A DNA stretch of 64,000 bases. Origin: CAYVAP01 sp964521065 (GTDB taxonomy: Bacteria; Bacteroidota; Bacteroidia; J057). The stretch lies in the NCBI GenBank assembly GCA_964521065.1, contig CAZFPQ010000002.1, positions 22,047 to 86,046 on the forward strand, read 5' to 3'. A program made the position numbers and the translations under genes. The notes beneath the pieces were generated by a model that was not told the DNA's origin, did no database searches, and was given only the letters and a program-made list of their open reading frames with translations. This document shows positions 8,015-18,437 of this stretch, in pieces; the first letter of the stretch is position 1, and each line of letters begins with the position of its first letter.

Positions 8015-11000
8015 ATGAGCAATCGAATCTTTCTTTACCTTTTTGGGATTATGATCCTTTTGGCCTGTAACCAGAGGGAATCAAGCTCTCAACTGGCCTT
8101 AGGTTTTGAACACCCCCCCTTTGAGTATCGCCCCGAAACCTGGTTCCACTTCATTGGAAATAACATTAGCAAGGAAGGAATCACTCAGGACCTAGAAGCG
8201 ATTAAGGAAGCAGGTTTGCAGGGTATTCATCTGTTTAACAAATCGGGACAGGCTTTTCCTAAGGTAGAGCAAATTGAAATCCTTTCCCCCGAATGGGAAG
8301 AAATGATCCGTCACGCAGCCAATGAGTGTGAGCGTTTAGGCTTAAAATTCACCATGCAAAACTGCCCAGGATGGTCCATGACTGGTGGCCCTTGGGTACC
8401 TGCACAGGAGGCGCAGCGAGAACTGGTAGAAACGGTTTATCATTTCAAAGGAGGTCAGGCTCTCTCAACTCATCTAGAGATGGAGCCTAAGTATGAGGAG
8501 ACAGATTATAATTATCAAGATGTTGCACTGCTCGCATTTCCAAGCCCAAACGGGGATGCCTCTCCCCTGCTTAGCCCCATTAGCACTTCCTCCAACAATT
8601 CGGCTGTACCTTGGGAGAGAATTATCAATCCAGTCAAACGGGTAGAAATGGTGAACCGGAAGCTTCCCGCAGACTGGAAGCCTTATTCGGAAATAGGCAT
8701 CACTCCTGTGGGTAACGAAAGGACCTGGGTACGCATCACCTTTGACGAACCTCTATGCCTACGTTCTCTCATTTTCCCACCCATCCGCTTCATGCTACCA
8801 GGAACAGAGTATCCGGTCATCGATGTACGGATCAAAGTCCAAGCAAAGATCGATGGCCAACTTGCTGAGGTAGCGGAAATAAAAATCCCAGATGGGAATT
8901 GGAACGATCGACAGCTGGACCTGACCCTTGCTGTTCCAGAGGCCACTTCAAATGAGTTTGTTCTAAGCTTTCTTGGTGACCATGTACTCAATCCTGGATA
9001 CATATACCTAAGCTCAAAACCCCGCTTGCATAACCATGAAGCCATGGCGGCGAGGGCGTTTAGAAGATTACAAAGGTCAGTTGATGTTGAGTTTGGGCAA
9101 GAAAGCATGGTAGGCCTTTCGCAAATTGTAGATCTATCTGGCAAGATGGATCAAGAGGGGAATCTGAATTGGGATATGCCGGAGGGTGAGTGGACATTGG
9201 TACGATTTGGGCACGTAAACATGCGGCGCACCAATAAGCCCGCCGTTCCTGAAGCTACAGGCTGGGAAGCCAGCAAACTCGATAAAATTTCCATTGAAAA
9301 TCACCTAAGAAAGGGAATGATCGGCAACTTGATGCGAGAGGATGGTCCCATAGCTGGAGGTAAGTTGGATGGCCTGCTGATTGATAGTTGGGAAAGCTTT
9401 ATCCCCACCTGGAGCATGCACTCAGAAGACATGTTCCGCGAATTTGAAGCCAGACGTGGATATCCGCTGAAGTCATTTTTACCCGCAACTATGGGCTACA
9501 TCGTGGAGAGTCCTGAGGTCACGACCAAATTCCTTCGAGACCTCAGGCATACCATGGATGAACTATACGTTGAGAACTTTTTCAGTCATTTCGCTACCGT
9601 TGCCCATGAAATGGGAGCAGAAGTTTACACCGAAGGTGCAGGGGGTGAAGTACTGCCCATCGATCCCATGCGCTATTATGGAGTTGCAGACATTCCCATG
9701 ACTGAGTTTTGGTACCCAGGACCTCCCTCTGCCCAAAATGAGTACGCAAAACCCATCTTTCATGCTGCTTCGGCCATGCATGTATACAACAAACCCAAAC
9801 TGGCGGCAGAGGCATGTACCCAAATCGGAGTAAAATGGAACGAACATCCCTATTCGGTCAAAGGGCTAATTGACTACAATTTAACCAAAGGAGTAAACCA
9901 CCTCGTTTTCCACACCTTCACCCATACACCCCAAAATGATGTTTATCCAGGTTCTAGCTTTGGTGGGAATATCGGGTTTCCACTAGTCAGGCAGCAGACA
10001 TGGTGGCAGCATATGTCGGCATGGACGGATTACCTCACTCGAAATCAGTTCATGCTGCAGCAAGGGGAATACGTAGCAGATGTACTTAGGTACTATGGAG
10101 ACCATTATGAGCGTCCACCCTTTGACTTGGATTTTTTTCCGAAAGGGTATCGTTTCGATTATCTCAATGCGGAAATCCTGCACAACAAACTACGTGTACA
10201 TAATGGCCTGATCCATGTCGAAGAGGCAGGCAGTTATAGGGTAATCGATTTGGGAGACTCAAGAGAATTGATGCTTTCAACGATCAAACGCTTAAAAGAA
10301 CTGGTCATAGCAGGAGCAGTGGTGCTAGGGGACAAACCCGTAGACTCGCCCAGTTTGATGGATGATGATGATGACCTCAAGGCATTGAAAAAAATTTCCG
10401 ATGAGCTTTGGGGCGATGGCCACAGTGGGGTAAAAGCTGTAGGCAGAGGACGTGTTTATTGGGGGAAGAATATTGAAGAAGTCCTTGACTTAGAAGGGGT
10501 CAGTCCAGATTTTCATTCCCCTGAGGAACTTCAAATCAATTGGATACATCGAGAAACTGAGAACGAGGATATCTACTTTATTTCCTCTAGAAACAAACAT
10601 ACGTTAAGGGCTTCTGTAGGATTTAGAATTCAGGATGCTGCGCCTGAAATCTGGGATGCTTTTACGGGGAAGAGGCAGAAAGCGCTGGTTTGGGATAGAG
10701 ATGAAACCCATACCCAAGTAGCGATTACGCTGGATCCAAAAGGGAGTACAATCGTGGTATTTCCCAAAGGAAGTAAAGGTAGCACCTGTAGCGAGATTCA
10801 ATGGAATGGACAAACCATCTTACAAGCGAAAGCTGATTGGACCCCTGATACAAGTCATGACTCATTGGTCCATATCGAATACTACGGCGAGGATTTGGTG
10901 GCTTCGAAGAGCGGGACCTATACTTTCCATTACGGGTATGGAAACAAGGACATTGAAGTTGAAACCGAGAAAACGCCCATTACTGAAATTTGGGACATTG

Positions 11001-11446
11001 CCTTTGATCAAGCTTGGGACACTCCAGAACTCACTTCTACAGCCCAGTTAGCGTCACTGACTGAGTTTGATGACGAGTCCATCAAGTATTTCTCTGGTAC
11101 GGCCACTTATTCTAGCAGCTTTTCCTTTCAAAAGCAGCCTGGACAAGTCTCAGTCGATCTAGGTGATGTCCACAACATTGCCAGCCTTTGGTGCAATGGA
11201 AAACCAGTGGGTACCCGTTGGGCTCCACCTTATTCATTTGCTGTCACAGAATATGTAAAAGACGGCGAAAACGAGATTGTGGTGAAAGTCACCAATACCT
11301 GGCGTAACCAGTTGATCTACGATCAAGCAAAAAAAGCTGAGGACAAAAGAACCTGGACCACCGGGTGGAAGGGTTCCCAAAATGAGCCTCTAGACATGAG
11401 TGGCCTGGTTGGTCCCGTTTTCATCAACACTTGCATAACAAAATAG
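8015..11446 (+). CDS. GH106 alpha-L-rhamnosidase (lipoprotein)
   Basis: A 1143-residue enzyme. The ATG at 8015 gives a lipoprotein signal ending LLAC (Cys18); the longer frame from 7958 is not a credible start. The N-terminus has the GH106 signature (PETWFHFIGNNISKEGI, DLEAIKEAGLQGIHLFN, then MQNCPGWSMTGGPW). A catalytic TIM-barrel region holds candidate acidic residues E460 (IDSWE), E540 (YTEGAGGE) and E599 (AAEACTQIG); from memory, E461 and E593 are catalytic in BT0986. The C-terminus is a beta-sandwich (VDLGDVHNIASLWCNGKPVG, VKVTNTWRNQLIYD) as in GH2-like domains. It releases terminal alpha-L-rhamnose, probably from sulfatase- and lyase-trimmed oligomers in the periplasm. It is followed by a GH78 gene after 4 bp. 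A second, diverged GH106 is at 28672. Confidence 0.9.
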   Translation: MSNRIFLYLFGIMILLACNQRESSSQLALGFEHPPFEYRPETWFHFIGNNISKEGITQDLEAIKEAGLQGIHLFNKSGQAFPKVEQIEILSPEWEEMIRHAANECERLGLKFTMQNCPGWSMTGGPWVPAQEAQRELVETVYHFKGGQALSTHLEMEPKYEETDYNYQDVALLAFPSPNGDASPLLSPISTSSNNSAVPWERIINPVKRVEMVNRKLPADWKPYSEIGITPVGNERTWVRITFDEPLCLRSLIFPPIRFMLPGTEYPVIDVRIKVQAKIDGQLAEVAEIKIPDGNWNDRQLDLTLAVPEATSNEFVLSFLGDHVLNPGYIYLSSKPRLHNHEAMAARAFRRLQRSVDVEFGQESMVGLSQIVDLSGKMDQEGNLNWDMPEGEWTLVRFGHVNMRRTNKPAVPEATGWEASKLDKISIENHLRKGMIGNLMREDGPIAGGKLDGLLIDSWESFIPTWSMHSEDMFREFEARRGYPLKSFLPATMGYIVESPEVTTKFLRDLRHTMDELYVENFFSHFATVAHEMGAEVYTEGAGGEVLPIDPMRYYGVADIPMTEFWYPGPPSAQNEYAKPIFHAASAMHVYNKPKLAAEACTQIGVKWNEHPYSVKGLIDYNLTKGVNHLVFHTFTHTPQNDVYPGSSFGGNIGFPLVRQQTWWQHMSAWTDYLTRNQFMLQQGEYVADVLRYYGDHYERPPFDLDFFPKGYRFDYLNAEILHNKLRVHNGLIHVEEAGSYRVIDLGDSRELMLSTIKRLKELVIAGAVVLGDKPVDSPSLMDDDDDLKALKKISDELWGDGHSGVKAVGRGRVYWGKNIEEVLDLEGVSPDFHSPEELQINWIHRETENEDIYFISSRNKHTLRASVGFRIQDAAPEIWDAFTGKRQKALVWDRDETHTQVAITLDPKGSTIVVFPKGSKGSTCSEIQWNGQTILQAKADWTPDTSHDSLVHIEYYGEDLVASKSGTYTFHYGYGNKDIEVETEKTPITEIWDIAFDQAWDTPELTSTAQLASLTEFDDESIKYFSGTATYSSSFSFQKQPGQVSVDLGDVHNIASLWCNGKPVGTRWAPPYSFAVTEYVKDGENEIVVKVTNTWRNQLIYDQAKKAEDKRTWTTGWKGSQNEPLDMSGLVGPVFINTCITK

Positions 11447-11450
11447 AAAA

Positions 11451-14400
11451 ATGAAAACAGCAACTTCTGCCCTCATTTTTCCCCAAAGCATTTGGCCTAA
11501 GACTTTACCACTCCTAGATGCTCATATCGTTGGGTTCATTCTCATCTGGGTAATCTTGGGTATGAGCTGCTCCTCCTCTCCCCTATTCATCTCCGACCTT
11601 CAATGCGAATACCGCAGAGATCCGCTAGGCATTGACAACACCTCACCACGGCTGAGTTGGAAACTCTTGGACCCAAATAAGGAACGAGGGCAGAAGCAAA
11701 CTGCCTATCAAGTTCTAGTAGCAAGTAGCCGGGAAAAACTTAACGAGGATGAAGCTGATCTATGGAACTCCGAAAAGGTCAATTCAGCACAATCAGTCAA
11801 TGTGGTCTACCAAGGAACTAAGCTTAATTCAGGCCAACCATGCCACTGGAAGGTAAGGATTTGGGATATGGATGGAGGTGTTTCAGTTTGGAGCGCCCCA
11901 GCGAAGTTCTCCATTGGCCTCCTTTACCCTGAGGATTGGAAAGGGGAATGGATACAAAAAGCGGATCAAGATCGAAAAGACCATAACTGGTATCGCAAGA
12001 ATTTCATACTGAAAAAAGAGCCCGAATCTGCAATGGTTTATGTCGCTTCATTTGGTTATCACGAGCTATATGTGAATGGACAAAAAGTTGGGAAGGGAGT
12101 GATGAATCCGGTACAATCCCATCTAAAAAAGCGACTACCCTATTTAAGCTACGATATCCATGAGTATCTAAAGGAAGGGGACAATGTAATTGGTATCTGG
12201 CATGCAGCGGGATGGGCCAGATGGGGAAGGGTAAAGGAATACCACAAACCGCCATTTGTTTTCAAGGCTCAAGCAGAGATCCAACAGGAGGGAAACACAG
12301 TTACTATCTCGACAGATGAAACCTGGAAATGTAAAAGGAGCTATAGTGCTTATTGGGGAGATTGGGACATCCTAGACTTTGGCGGTGAGATCATCGACGA
12401 ACGTCTAAGAGAAAATGACTGGAACACAGCCAGCTATGATGATTCCGACTGGGATCATGCGAGAGTTTTTGATGAATCAAGGACCGGAAGCATAGACATC
12501 AGTAAAATTGACCTAGGTCCAAAAGGGGCCAGACGGGTTGATAATTCTTCGCAGGATATCCCTACTAACCCCATCACTGCTAAGTTGAGTGCGCAAAGGG
12601 TCGAACTCCAAGTCAAGTACCAAGAAGTCCATCCCATTTCGGTTACCCCACAACACAATGGCACTTATCTCATTGACATGGGGACGAATTATACGGGCCA
12701 CTTTTCCATGGAGCTACACCATGGACGCGAAGGTGATACAGTTACTTTTGAAATCGCCGACCACCAGGAGCTAACTTCCTCCTGGGAACAACGAAGTAAA
12801 TACATCTTTGATAAGACAGGTACAGGCCGGTTTGCCAACCGGTTCAATGTAGCCGGTGGGCGATGGGTCACGGTGTATGGATTGAATTACAAACCTGATT
12901 TACAGGACATCAAAGGCTACGTCATCACCAATGACCGTAAGCAGATCAGCAGCTTTGAAAGCTCCAGCAAACTGCTCAACCAGATCTATCAAACCAACCT
13001 AAATACTTCTATTGCCAACACCATTGACGGCATTTTGGTGGATTGCCCACACCGAGAACGGCGGGGATGGGGAGAGGTCACCGTAGCCTGTATGTATGGA
13101 GATCTCTTGCCCAATTTTGAGAGCGGGGCCTTTGTAAGCCAGTATGCCCAGTTCCTCGCCGATGCACAAGCAGAGGACGGAAAAATGAAAGCCGTTGTCA
13201 ATGGCGATGATTTTCAATTCCTCATGTGGATGGCAAATAGTCCCATCACCATTTGGGAAACCTATCGGAGCTTTGGCGATAAAAAACTACTCAAAGATCA
13301 CTACCCAAGTATGGTGAAATGGATGGAGTGGATGAAGCGAAATTCAGGCTATGACTTAGGCCAGGGACTGATCATTGGGACACAAGGCAGCCTTGAGTTT
13401 CCGGGACTGGGGGATTGGTGCACGCCAAGGGGCAACTTCTGGTCAGCCAGTAATTCTCCAGAATCTGCCCACTTCAACAACTGCGTTTATGCCTTTATGC
13501 TGGAATGTGCCAGGAAAATCGCCATTGAGCTCGGGAAAACGGGAGATGCAGATACTTACGCAAAGCGCCTATCTGTCCAGCGAAAAGCCACACACACACA
13601 ATCTTATGATCCCATCACGGGTAAGTACCTTGATGGCCGACAGGTCAATCAGGCTTTTGCCTTGCTGACAGGCGTTTCGCCTGAGGCGGAAAGGGAAAAA
13701 GTAATGGCCCATCTTGTGGATAACGTGCTCTACAAGTTTCCCTACTACGATACAGGCAGTTCTGGTCAAGCGTTGTACACCCGGTTCTTCACGGAGCATG
13801 CAGAGCGAATGGACTTGATTTATGAACTTCTCCAGGATAGGAGTCACCCTAGCTATGGGTACTTTATTGATCAGGGAAAAACCGTATGGCCAGAGCGATG
13901 GTCGGCCGTAGGCACCAGTCAGATACACACCTGCTACACGGGAATTGGGGGCTATTTCATCAAAGGCTTTGGCGGAATTCGACCTGACCCAGTGCACCCA
14001 GGCATGCAACAATTCATCATCAAGCCCTCTCCTGTTGGTGACCTTACTTTTGCCAATACCACTCATCGATCCATGTACGGCGACATCGTGGTTAATTGGA
14101 CAAAAGACCAAGGGTCAGCCTCATTTCACATCGAGATACCCGTCAATACTACCGCCCAGGTTTTCATTCCAGCCTTGCAAGCACAGGATGTGAGTGAGAG
14201 CGGCCAACTTGCTGATCGAGCAGACGGCATTCAATACCTAGGCAGGGAAAAAAGCGAAGCAGTCGGAAACTATGTGATCTATCAACTGGGAGCTGGAAGC
14301 TATGATTTTGGCGTAAACCAATTGCCCCAAACCAGCTACCCAGACCCAATAGGCAAGGCGAAAAACCTGGCTCTCATTGGAAGGATGAATGCTTCCTCAA

Positions 14401-14750
14401 TGCACATCGTTACCGAAAAGCTACCTGGTTTTGAAGCCTTCAAAGCCAATGACCAGAGCCTGCAAACCGCATGGCAAGCCAATAGCAAGGGTCATGAATG
14501 GCTAGAAATAGAATGGGTAAAACCCACAACCTTTAATCAGCTGATTATCAAAGAGAAAACAAAATCAATCAAGCGCTTCAAGGTTCAATACCTACGTCAT
14601 AACCAATGGGTTGATTTGGCAGAAGGAAATGAGATAGGAAAAAATCTTTCCCTTTCAGTAAACACAGTCACCACGCATAAATGCAGACTCCTGATGGAGG
14701 AATCAAGCAACAAGCCTCAAATATTAGAATGGGAAATTTTCAAAGAGTAA
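11451..14750 (+). CDS. GH78 alpha-L-rhamnosidase with discoidin-like tail (copy 1)
   Basis: A 1099-residue protein with an N-terminal hydrophobic stretch ending LGMSC (lipobox-like). Order of parts: Ig-like bacterial rhamnosidase N-domain (LQCEYRRDPLGIDN, PRLSWKLLD), a beta-sandwich with YVASFGYHELYVNG, a second beta-domain, then the (alpha/alpha)6 catalytic domain. The GH78 acid motif is D531-C-P-H-R-E-R and the base region is QGKTVWPERW. The last 120 residues (GRMNASSMHIVTEKLPGF and so on) look like an F5/8-type/CBM32 beta-sandwich. It is a close paralogue of the protein at 25330-28590. It probably hydrolyses terminal alpha-L-rhamnose in the periplasm or at the outer membrane. It is in the operon, 4 bp after the GH106. 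The fixed pairing GH106-GH78 is reversed at 25330-32208 (GH78 then GH106). Confidence 0.9.
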   Translation: MKTATSALIFPQSIWPKTLPLLDAHIVGFILIWVILGMSCSSSPLFISDLQCEYRRDPLGIDNTSPRLSWKLLDPNKERGQKQTAYQVLVASSREKLNEDEADLWNSEKVNSAQSVNVVYQGTKLNSGQPCHWKVRIWDMDGGVSVWSAPAKFSIGLLYPEDWKGEWIQKADQDRKDHNWYRKNFILKKEPESAMVYVASFGYHELYVNGQKVGKGVMNPVQSHLKKRLPYLSYDIHEYLKEGDNVIGIWHAAGWARWGRVKEYHKPPFVFKAQAEIQQEGNTVTISTDETWKCKRSYSAYWGDWDILDFGGEIIDERLRENDWNTASYDDSDWDHARVFDESRTGSIDISKIDLGPKGARRVDNSSQDIPTNPITAKLSAQRVELQVKYQEVHPISVTPQHNGTYLIDMGTNYTGHFSMELHHGREGDTVTFEIADHQELTSSWEQRSKYIFDKTGTGRFANRFNVAGGRWVTVYGLNYKPDLQDIKGYVITNDRKQISSFESSSKLLNQIYQTNLNTSIANTIDGILVDCPHRERRGWGEVTVACMYGDLLPNFESGAFVSQYAQFLADAQAEDGKMKAVVNGDDFQFLMWMANSPITIWETYRSFGDKKLLKDHYPSMVKWMEWMKRNSGYDLGQGLIIGTQGSLEFPGLGDWCTPRGNFWSASNSPESAHFNNCVYAFMLECARKIAIELGKTGDADTYAKRLSVQRKATHTQSYDPITGKYLDGRQVNQAFALLTGVSPEAEREKVMAHLVDNVLYKFPYYDTGSSGQALYTRFFTEHAERMDLIYELLQDRSHPSYGYFIDQGKTVWPERWSAVGTSQIHTCYTGIGGYFIKGFGGIRPDPVHPGMQQFIIKPSPVGDLTFANTTHRSMYGDIVVNWTKDQGSASFHIEIPVNTTAQVFIPALQAQDVSESGQLADRADGIQYLGREKSEAVGNYVIYQLGAGSYDFGVNQLPQTSYPDPIGKAKNLALIGRMNASSMHIVTEKLPGFEAFKANDQSLQTAWQANSKGHEWLEIEWVKPTTFNQLIIKEKTKSIKRFKVQYLRHNQWVDLAEGNEIGKNLSLSVNTVTTHKCRLLMEESSNKPQILEWEIFKE

Positions 14751-14811
14751 GGCCCTTCGAAATGAGTCCCAATCCCCCAAAACCAAAAAGTTTATCTCCA
14801 AGAAAGCGCTC

Positions 14812-17800
14812 ATGCTTAATTCCTCCAACGCATCAAAAAAAGCCCGATCCTCAAAGTGGCTTACCCTCCTGATGACACTGTCATCTTTACTCATCTGCTC
14901 ATTGGCATCATCAGCTAACCATACAAGCGAGCAAGAACTAATTTATTTAAATGGAGAGCGGCTAGAGCTAGCCAAACAACAGATTAAAGCCCAAAATCCT
15001 TTTTATGTAGAGGCGTATGACAAGCTCATTACCCTCGCTATGAGGGAATTAGAAAGAGAGATTGATCCAGTCACCCATAAGACCATTCTACCGGCCAGTG
15101 GGGACATTCATGACTACCATACCCTAGGGTCATATTACTGGCCAGATACCCGTAAAGAAGACGGCTTACCGTGGATTTACAAAGACGGAGAGTTCAACCC
15201 TATCAACCGAGGCCCTGAAACTGATTGGACACGTCTGAGAGAAATGTTTACCTCCTTACACACACTGAATTTGGCCTACTATTTTTCAGGAGAGGAGGTC
15301 TACCTACATAAGGCCCACCATATTGTCCGAGTTTGGTTTATTGAAGAAAAGACTAAGGTAAATCCTAACGTCAATTACGGCAAAGCCATACCGGGTAAGG
15401 TTTCGGGAACCAACTTCGCCATCATTGATTGGACGGATATAGGCAAGGTCATTACGACCATTCAACTACTGGATGAGGGGGGCATGTGGAGTGCTCGTGA
15501 TAAGAGCATCATGAATAAGTGGCTGGAAGACTATTACACCTGGCTGACCGAAAGTGAATTCGGCATTCGTGAGAGCACCAGAACCAATAACCACGGAACA
15601 AACTATGACTATCAGCTGATAGGTCTCATGATCTATCTTGGAAAGTTAAGCGAAGCTGAAGTCAAACTAGAGGAAGTCAAGGAAACACGCATAGCATCAC
15701 AGATTAATCCAGATGGCAGTCAACCCCGCGAACTGGCTCGTACAAAATCCGTCAACTATACGGTCAACAACTTATGGGCGCTGGCGCGTATGGCGGATCT
15801 GGCTTATCGCTTCACCGAGATAGACCTGTGGCATTACCAAAGTGAAGACGGAGTCAGCTTGAAAAAGGCCTTTGAATTTGTGATTCCCTTTCTGACTGGA
15901 AAAAAAACCTGGGAGTGGAAACAAATCACAGGAGGAGGAGCCGACAGCCAATTGGTCAATATGGCTTTACCCATGCTTCACAGAAGCGAGTTGATGCTGG
16001 GCGTAAACATCCTCCCCATAGGTTTCCTTGGACATGAAAAATTTACTCCTCAAGAGATCCTGATGTATGCCCCCGAAACCAAAGGCTCAGACCCGAACTG
16101 GGGAAATGCCCGATGGATCTGGCAAGCAGAAGAGGGACCTGCTAATACCTGGGTCGCGTTTAGGAAAACCTTTGACCTGGAAGAATTACCCATGTCTGCT
16201 ATGGCCAAAATTGCCGTTGATACCAAATATTGGCTTTGGGTAAATGGCGAGAGGGTCTTGTTTGAAGGCGGACTTGCCAGAGGGGCTGGGCCTGGTACAA
16301 CTTATTTTGACCTGGTAGATATTGCATCCTTTTTAACAGAAGGACAAAACACCATCGCTGTCCTCGTCTGGTATTGGGGCAGAACCAGAAAAGTACATGA
16401 TGACAGTGGATGGGGAGGCCTGATTGTCCATGCGGATTTGGGAGAAAAAGCCCTCATCACGGACAGTAGCTGGAAGCTAACCTTGCACCCAGCCTATGAT
16501 CCGGCTAGTGGAGGGGGCGGAAAAAGCGCCAATCGGGTCAATGCTTACAATGTCTATTTTGACGGTCGTAAAGCCTTGGGGGATTGGTCTGATCATGCTT
16601 GGTATCTACCGGGCTATGATGACAGCAGCTGGGGTCTCCCGACGGAAAAAGGATGTGCGAACGCTAATCCTTGGGGTAGATTAGTAGAAAGGAGCATTCC
16701 GCGATGGAATGATCGAGGACTAGCTGATTATGGCTCCCTTAAACTAGATAATCAGGCGATCGAACTTCCTTTCTTCAACATGTCCGATTCTGTAAGGGAG
16801 ATTCATGCTTTCCTACCCTTCAACCAGCAAGTCACACCTTTTTTGAAGGCAAACTGCGAAGCCGGGCAGATCCTCACCATAGACACCGACAATCCTTTCA
16901 ATTTACTTGAGGCAAAGTATACAACCCGAAAGGGCGTCCAGTCGTTCGAATCCTATTCCTGGTTTAACGGACACGAAGTGATCTACCATATCCCGCCGGG
17001 GGTAGAAATCCTTGAGCTGAAGTATCGTTGGACGGGTCTAGGAGAAATGACTGGATCATTTGAAGTTAGCGACTCCTTTTATACGCGCTTATGGTGGATG
17101 GCGAGAAATACCTTGTACATCTGTGCCAGGGATGGTTTTATGGATTGTCCAGACCGGGAACGAGGCCTTTGGATCGGGGATGTGGGCGATCAGACAGGAG
17201 CCGTTTTTTACACCTTGGATGAAGCGGGTCGATTATTGTTGAAAAAGGCAATAGATAACACCATCGCCTACAGAGATGGAGACACCTTACAGGGTTTAGC
17301 CCCTGGTTTTGGAGCTTATCGTGGCAAAAGTAGTGAATTGACTTGCCAGAGCCTCCAGTTCATTGACCACGTAGTTTGGCAATATTATTATCATACCGGA
17401 GACACAGTGACCCTAGCTCATGCCTATCCGGCCATTTTTCGCTACCTGAACCTATGGAAAATGATGCCCGATGGACTGCCAGAACCTCGCCAAGGTTACG
17501 CCAACTGGGTGGATTGGGGAGCAGATCCTGATCCCGAACCTGTGAATGTTTGCTGGTATTATATCGCGTTAAAAGCGGCAAAGAACATGGCGCTCACCTT
17601 GCAAGTGTATGAGGATACGACTTGGTATGAAGATCGAATCGAAAGCATAGAGAGGAACTTTGCGAAAAAATATTGGAGGGGAACCCATTATGGATCAGCA
17701 GGAAAGCCAAGAGAAGAACGGACGAGTTCCCTGGCTCTCATAAGCGGATTGGCCAACGAGGGTTTCTACAAAATACTGGTTGATAGCACCTTGTTTCCAG

Positions 17801-18372
17801 TAAGGAAATCCAGTCCGCATATGGAGTGGCTCGCCGAGGAAGCTCTTATGGTAGCCGGGCAATATGACAAAGGCCTGCTGCGCATGAAGCAGCGTTATAT
17901 GGACCAGGTTACAAGCGAAAACCTAAGCACCCTATACGAACGCTTTGATGTCAACAGACGAGGGACATACAACCATGCCTGGAATGCCCCGAATTATGTT
18001 CTGTCTAGGTATATAGCTGGAATCAAACCTAGCGCCGTGGCCTGGGCCAGCTTTGAGGTAAAGCCCCAATTGGTACATCTCACCTATCTCAAACAAACAG
18101 TCCCTTCGGTGAAAGGAGACATCACCATAGAAATCAAGCAGGAAGCACACAGCTTTGCCATCGAGGTGAATGTACCTGAGCAAACCACTGCAACCGTCTA
18201 CCTTCCCAAATCTCCAACAGGCATTTCAGAAGCCTGGGTGAATGGGCAATTAGCCTGGGAGAATGAAACATTCAATGATGAAGTAGAAGGCGTAAAACTC
18301 CATGATGTAGACCTGCAGTGGCTAAGCTTCGAGGTGAGGCCGGGCCAGTGGCACTTCATCGCAAAAAGGTAA
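14812..18372 (+). CDS. Alginate-lyase-fold (PL38/PL5-like) + GH78 rhamnosidase fusion
   Basis: A 1186-residue two-enzyme protein with a signal peptide (about residues 1-38). Residues 45-400 match the alginate_lyase (PF05426) family: LGSYYWPDTRKEDGLPWIYK, PNVNYGKAIPGK, and the catalytic-type Asn260-His261 pair in RTNNHGTNYD, as in PL5 and PL38 lyases. From about residue 430 it continues as a GH78-type protein: a carbohydrate-binding beta-domain (ARWIWQAEEGP, WLWVNGERVLFEGG), an (alpha/alpha)6 domain with D778-C-P-D-R-E-R and GLWIGDVGD, and a C-terminal beta-domain. The fusion suggests that a rhamnosidase and a uronan lyase work on the same chain, for example removing rhamnose from GlcA and then cutting the glucuronan. 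Substrate is inferred. No frameshift is seen in the linker, so it is one gene. It lies in the left-arm operon, 61 bp after the GH78. Confidence 0.8.
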   Translation: MLNSSNASKKARSSKWLTLLMTLSSLLICSLASSANHTSEQELIYLNGERLELAKQQIKAQNPFYVEAYDKLITLAMRELEREIDPVTHKTILPASGDIHDYHTLGSYYWPDTRKEDGLPWIYKDGEFNPINRGPETDWTRLREMFTSLHTLNLAYYFSGEEVYLHKAHHIVRVWFIEEKTKVNPNVNYGKAIPGKVSGTNFAIIDWTDIGKVITTIQLLDEGGMWSARDKSIMNKWLEDYYTWLTESEFGIRESTRTNNHGTNYDYQLIGLMIYLGKLSEAEVKLEEVKETRIASQINPDGSQPRELARTKSVNYTVNNLWALARMADLAYRFTEIDLWHYQSEDGVSLKKAFEFVIPFLTGKKTWEWKQITGGGADSQLVNMALPMLHRSELMLGVNILPIGFLGHEKFTPQEILMYAPETKGSDPNWGNARWIWQAEEGPANTWVAFRKTFDLEELPMSAMAKIAVDTKYWLWVNGERVLFEGGLARGAGPGTTYFDLVDIASFLTEGQNTIAVLVWYWGRTRKVHDDSGWGGLIVHADLGEKALITDSSWKLTLHPAYDPASGGGGKSANRVNAYNVYFDGRKALGDWSDHAWYLPGYDDSSWGLPTEKGCANANPWGRLVERSIPRWNDRGLADYGSLKLDNQAIELPFFNMSDSVREIHAFLPFNQQVTPFLKANCEAGQILTIDTDNPFNLLEAKYTTRKGVQSFESYSWFNGHEVIYHIPPGVEILELKYRWTGLGEMTGSFEVSDSFYTRLWWMARNTLYICARDGFMDCPDRERGLWIGDVGDQTGAVFYTLDEAGRLLLKKAIDNTIAYRDGDTLQGLAPGFGAYRGKSSELTCQSLQFIDHVVWQYYYHTGDTVTLAHAYPAIFRYLNLWKMMPDGLPEPRQGYANWVDWGADPDPEPVNVCWYYIALKAAKNMALTLQVYEDTTWYEDRIESIERNFAKKYWRGTHYGSAGKPREERTSSLALISGLANEGFYKILVDSTLFPVRKSSPHMEWLAEEALMVAGQYDKGLLRMKQRYMDQVTSENLSTLYERFDVNRRGTYNHAWNAPNYVLSRYIAGIKPSAVAWASFEVKPQLVHLTYLKQTVPSVKGDITIEIKQEAHSFAIEVNVPEQTTATVYLPKSPTGISEAWVNGQLAWENETFNDEVEGVKLHDVDLQWLSFEVRPGQWHFIAKR

Positions 18373-18403
18373 CAGCATGAGAAGGGCTTTGGGGTACACT
18401 GGG

Positions 18404-18430
18404 ATTGAGAGATAAGCTCAATTGTTTTTG
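18404..18430 (+). terminator. Weak terminator-like hairpin
   Basis: ATTGAG (18404-18409) pairs with CTCAAT (18417-18422) around a 7-nt loop and is followed by TGTTTTTG. The stem is short and AT-rich. It lies between the PL38/GH78 gene and the oxidoreductase gene and ends 8 bp before the latter's ATG, so it may only attenuate transcription. Confidence 0.35.
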
Positions 18431-18437
18431 AAACCAA

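Noticed and set aside
8683..9144. 153-codon open frame on the minus strand
   Set aside because: It is antisense to the GH106 gene, with a composition unlike a folded protein.
13569..14111. 180-codon open frame on the minus strand
   Set aside because: It is fully antisense to the GH78 gene at 11451-14750 and has no recognisable motif.
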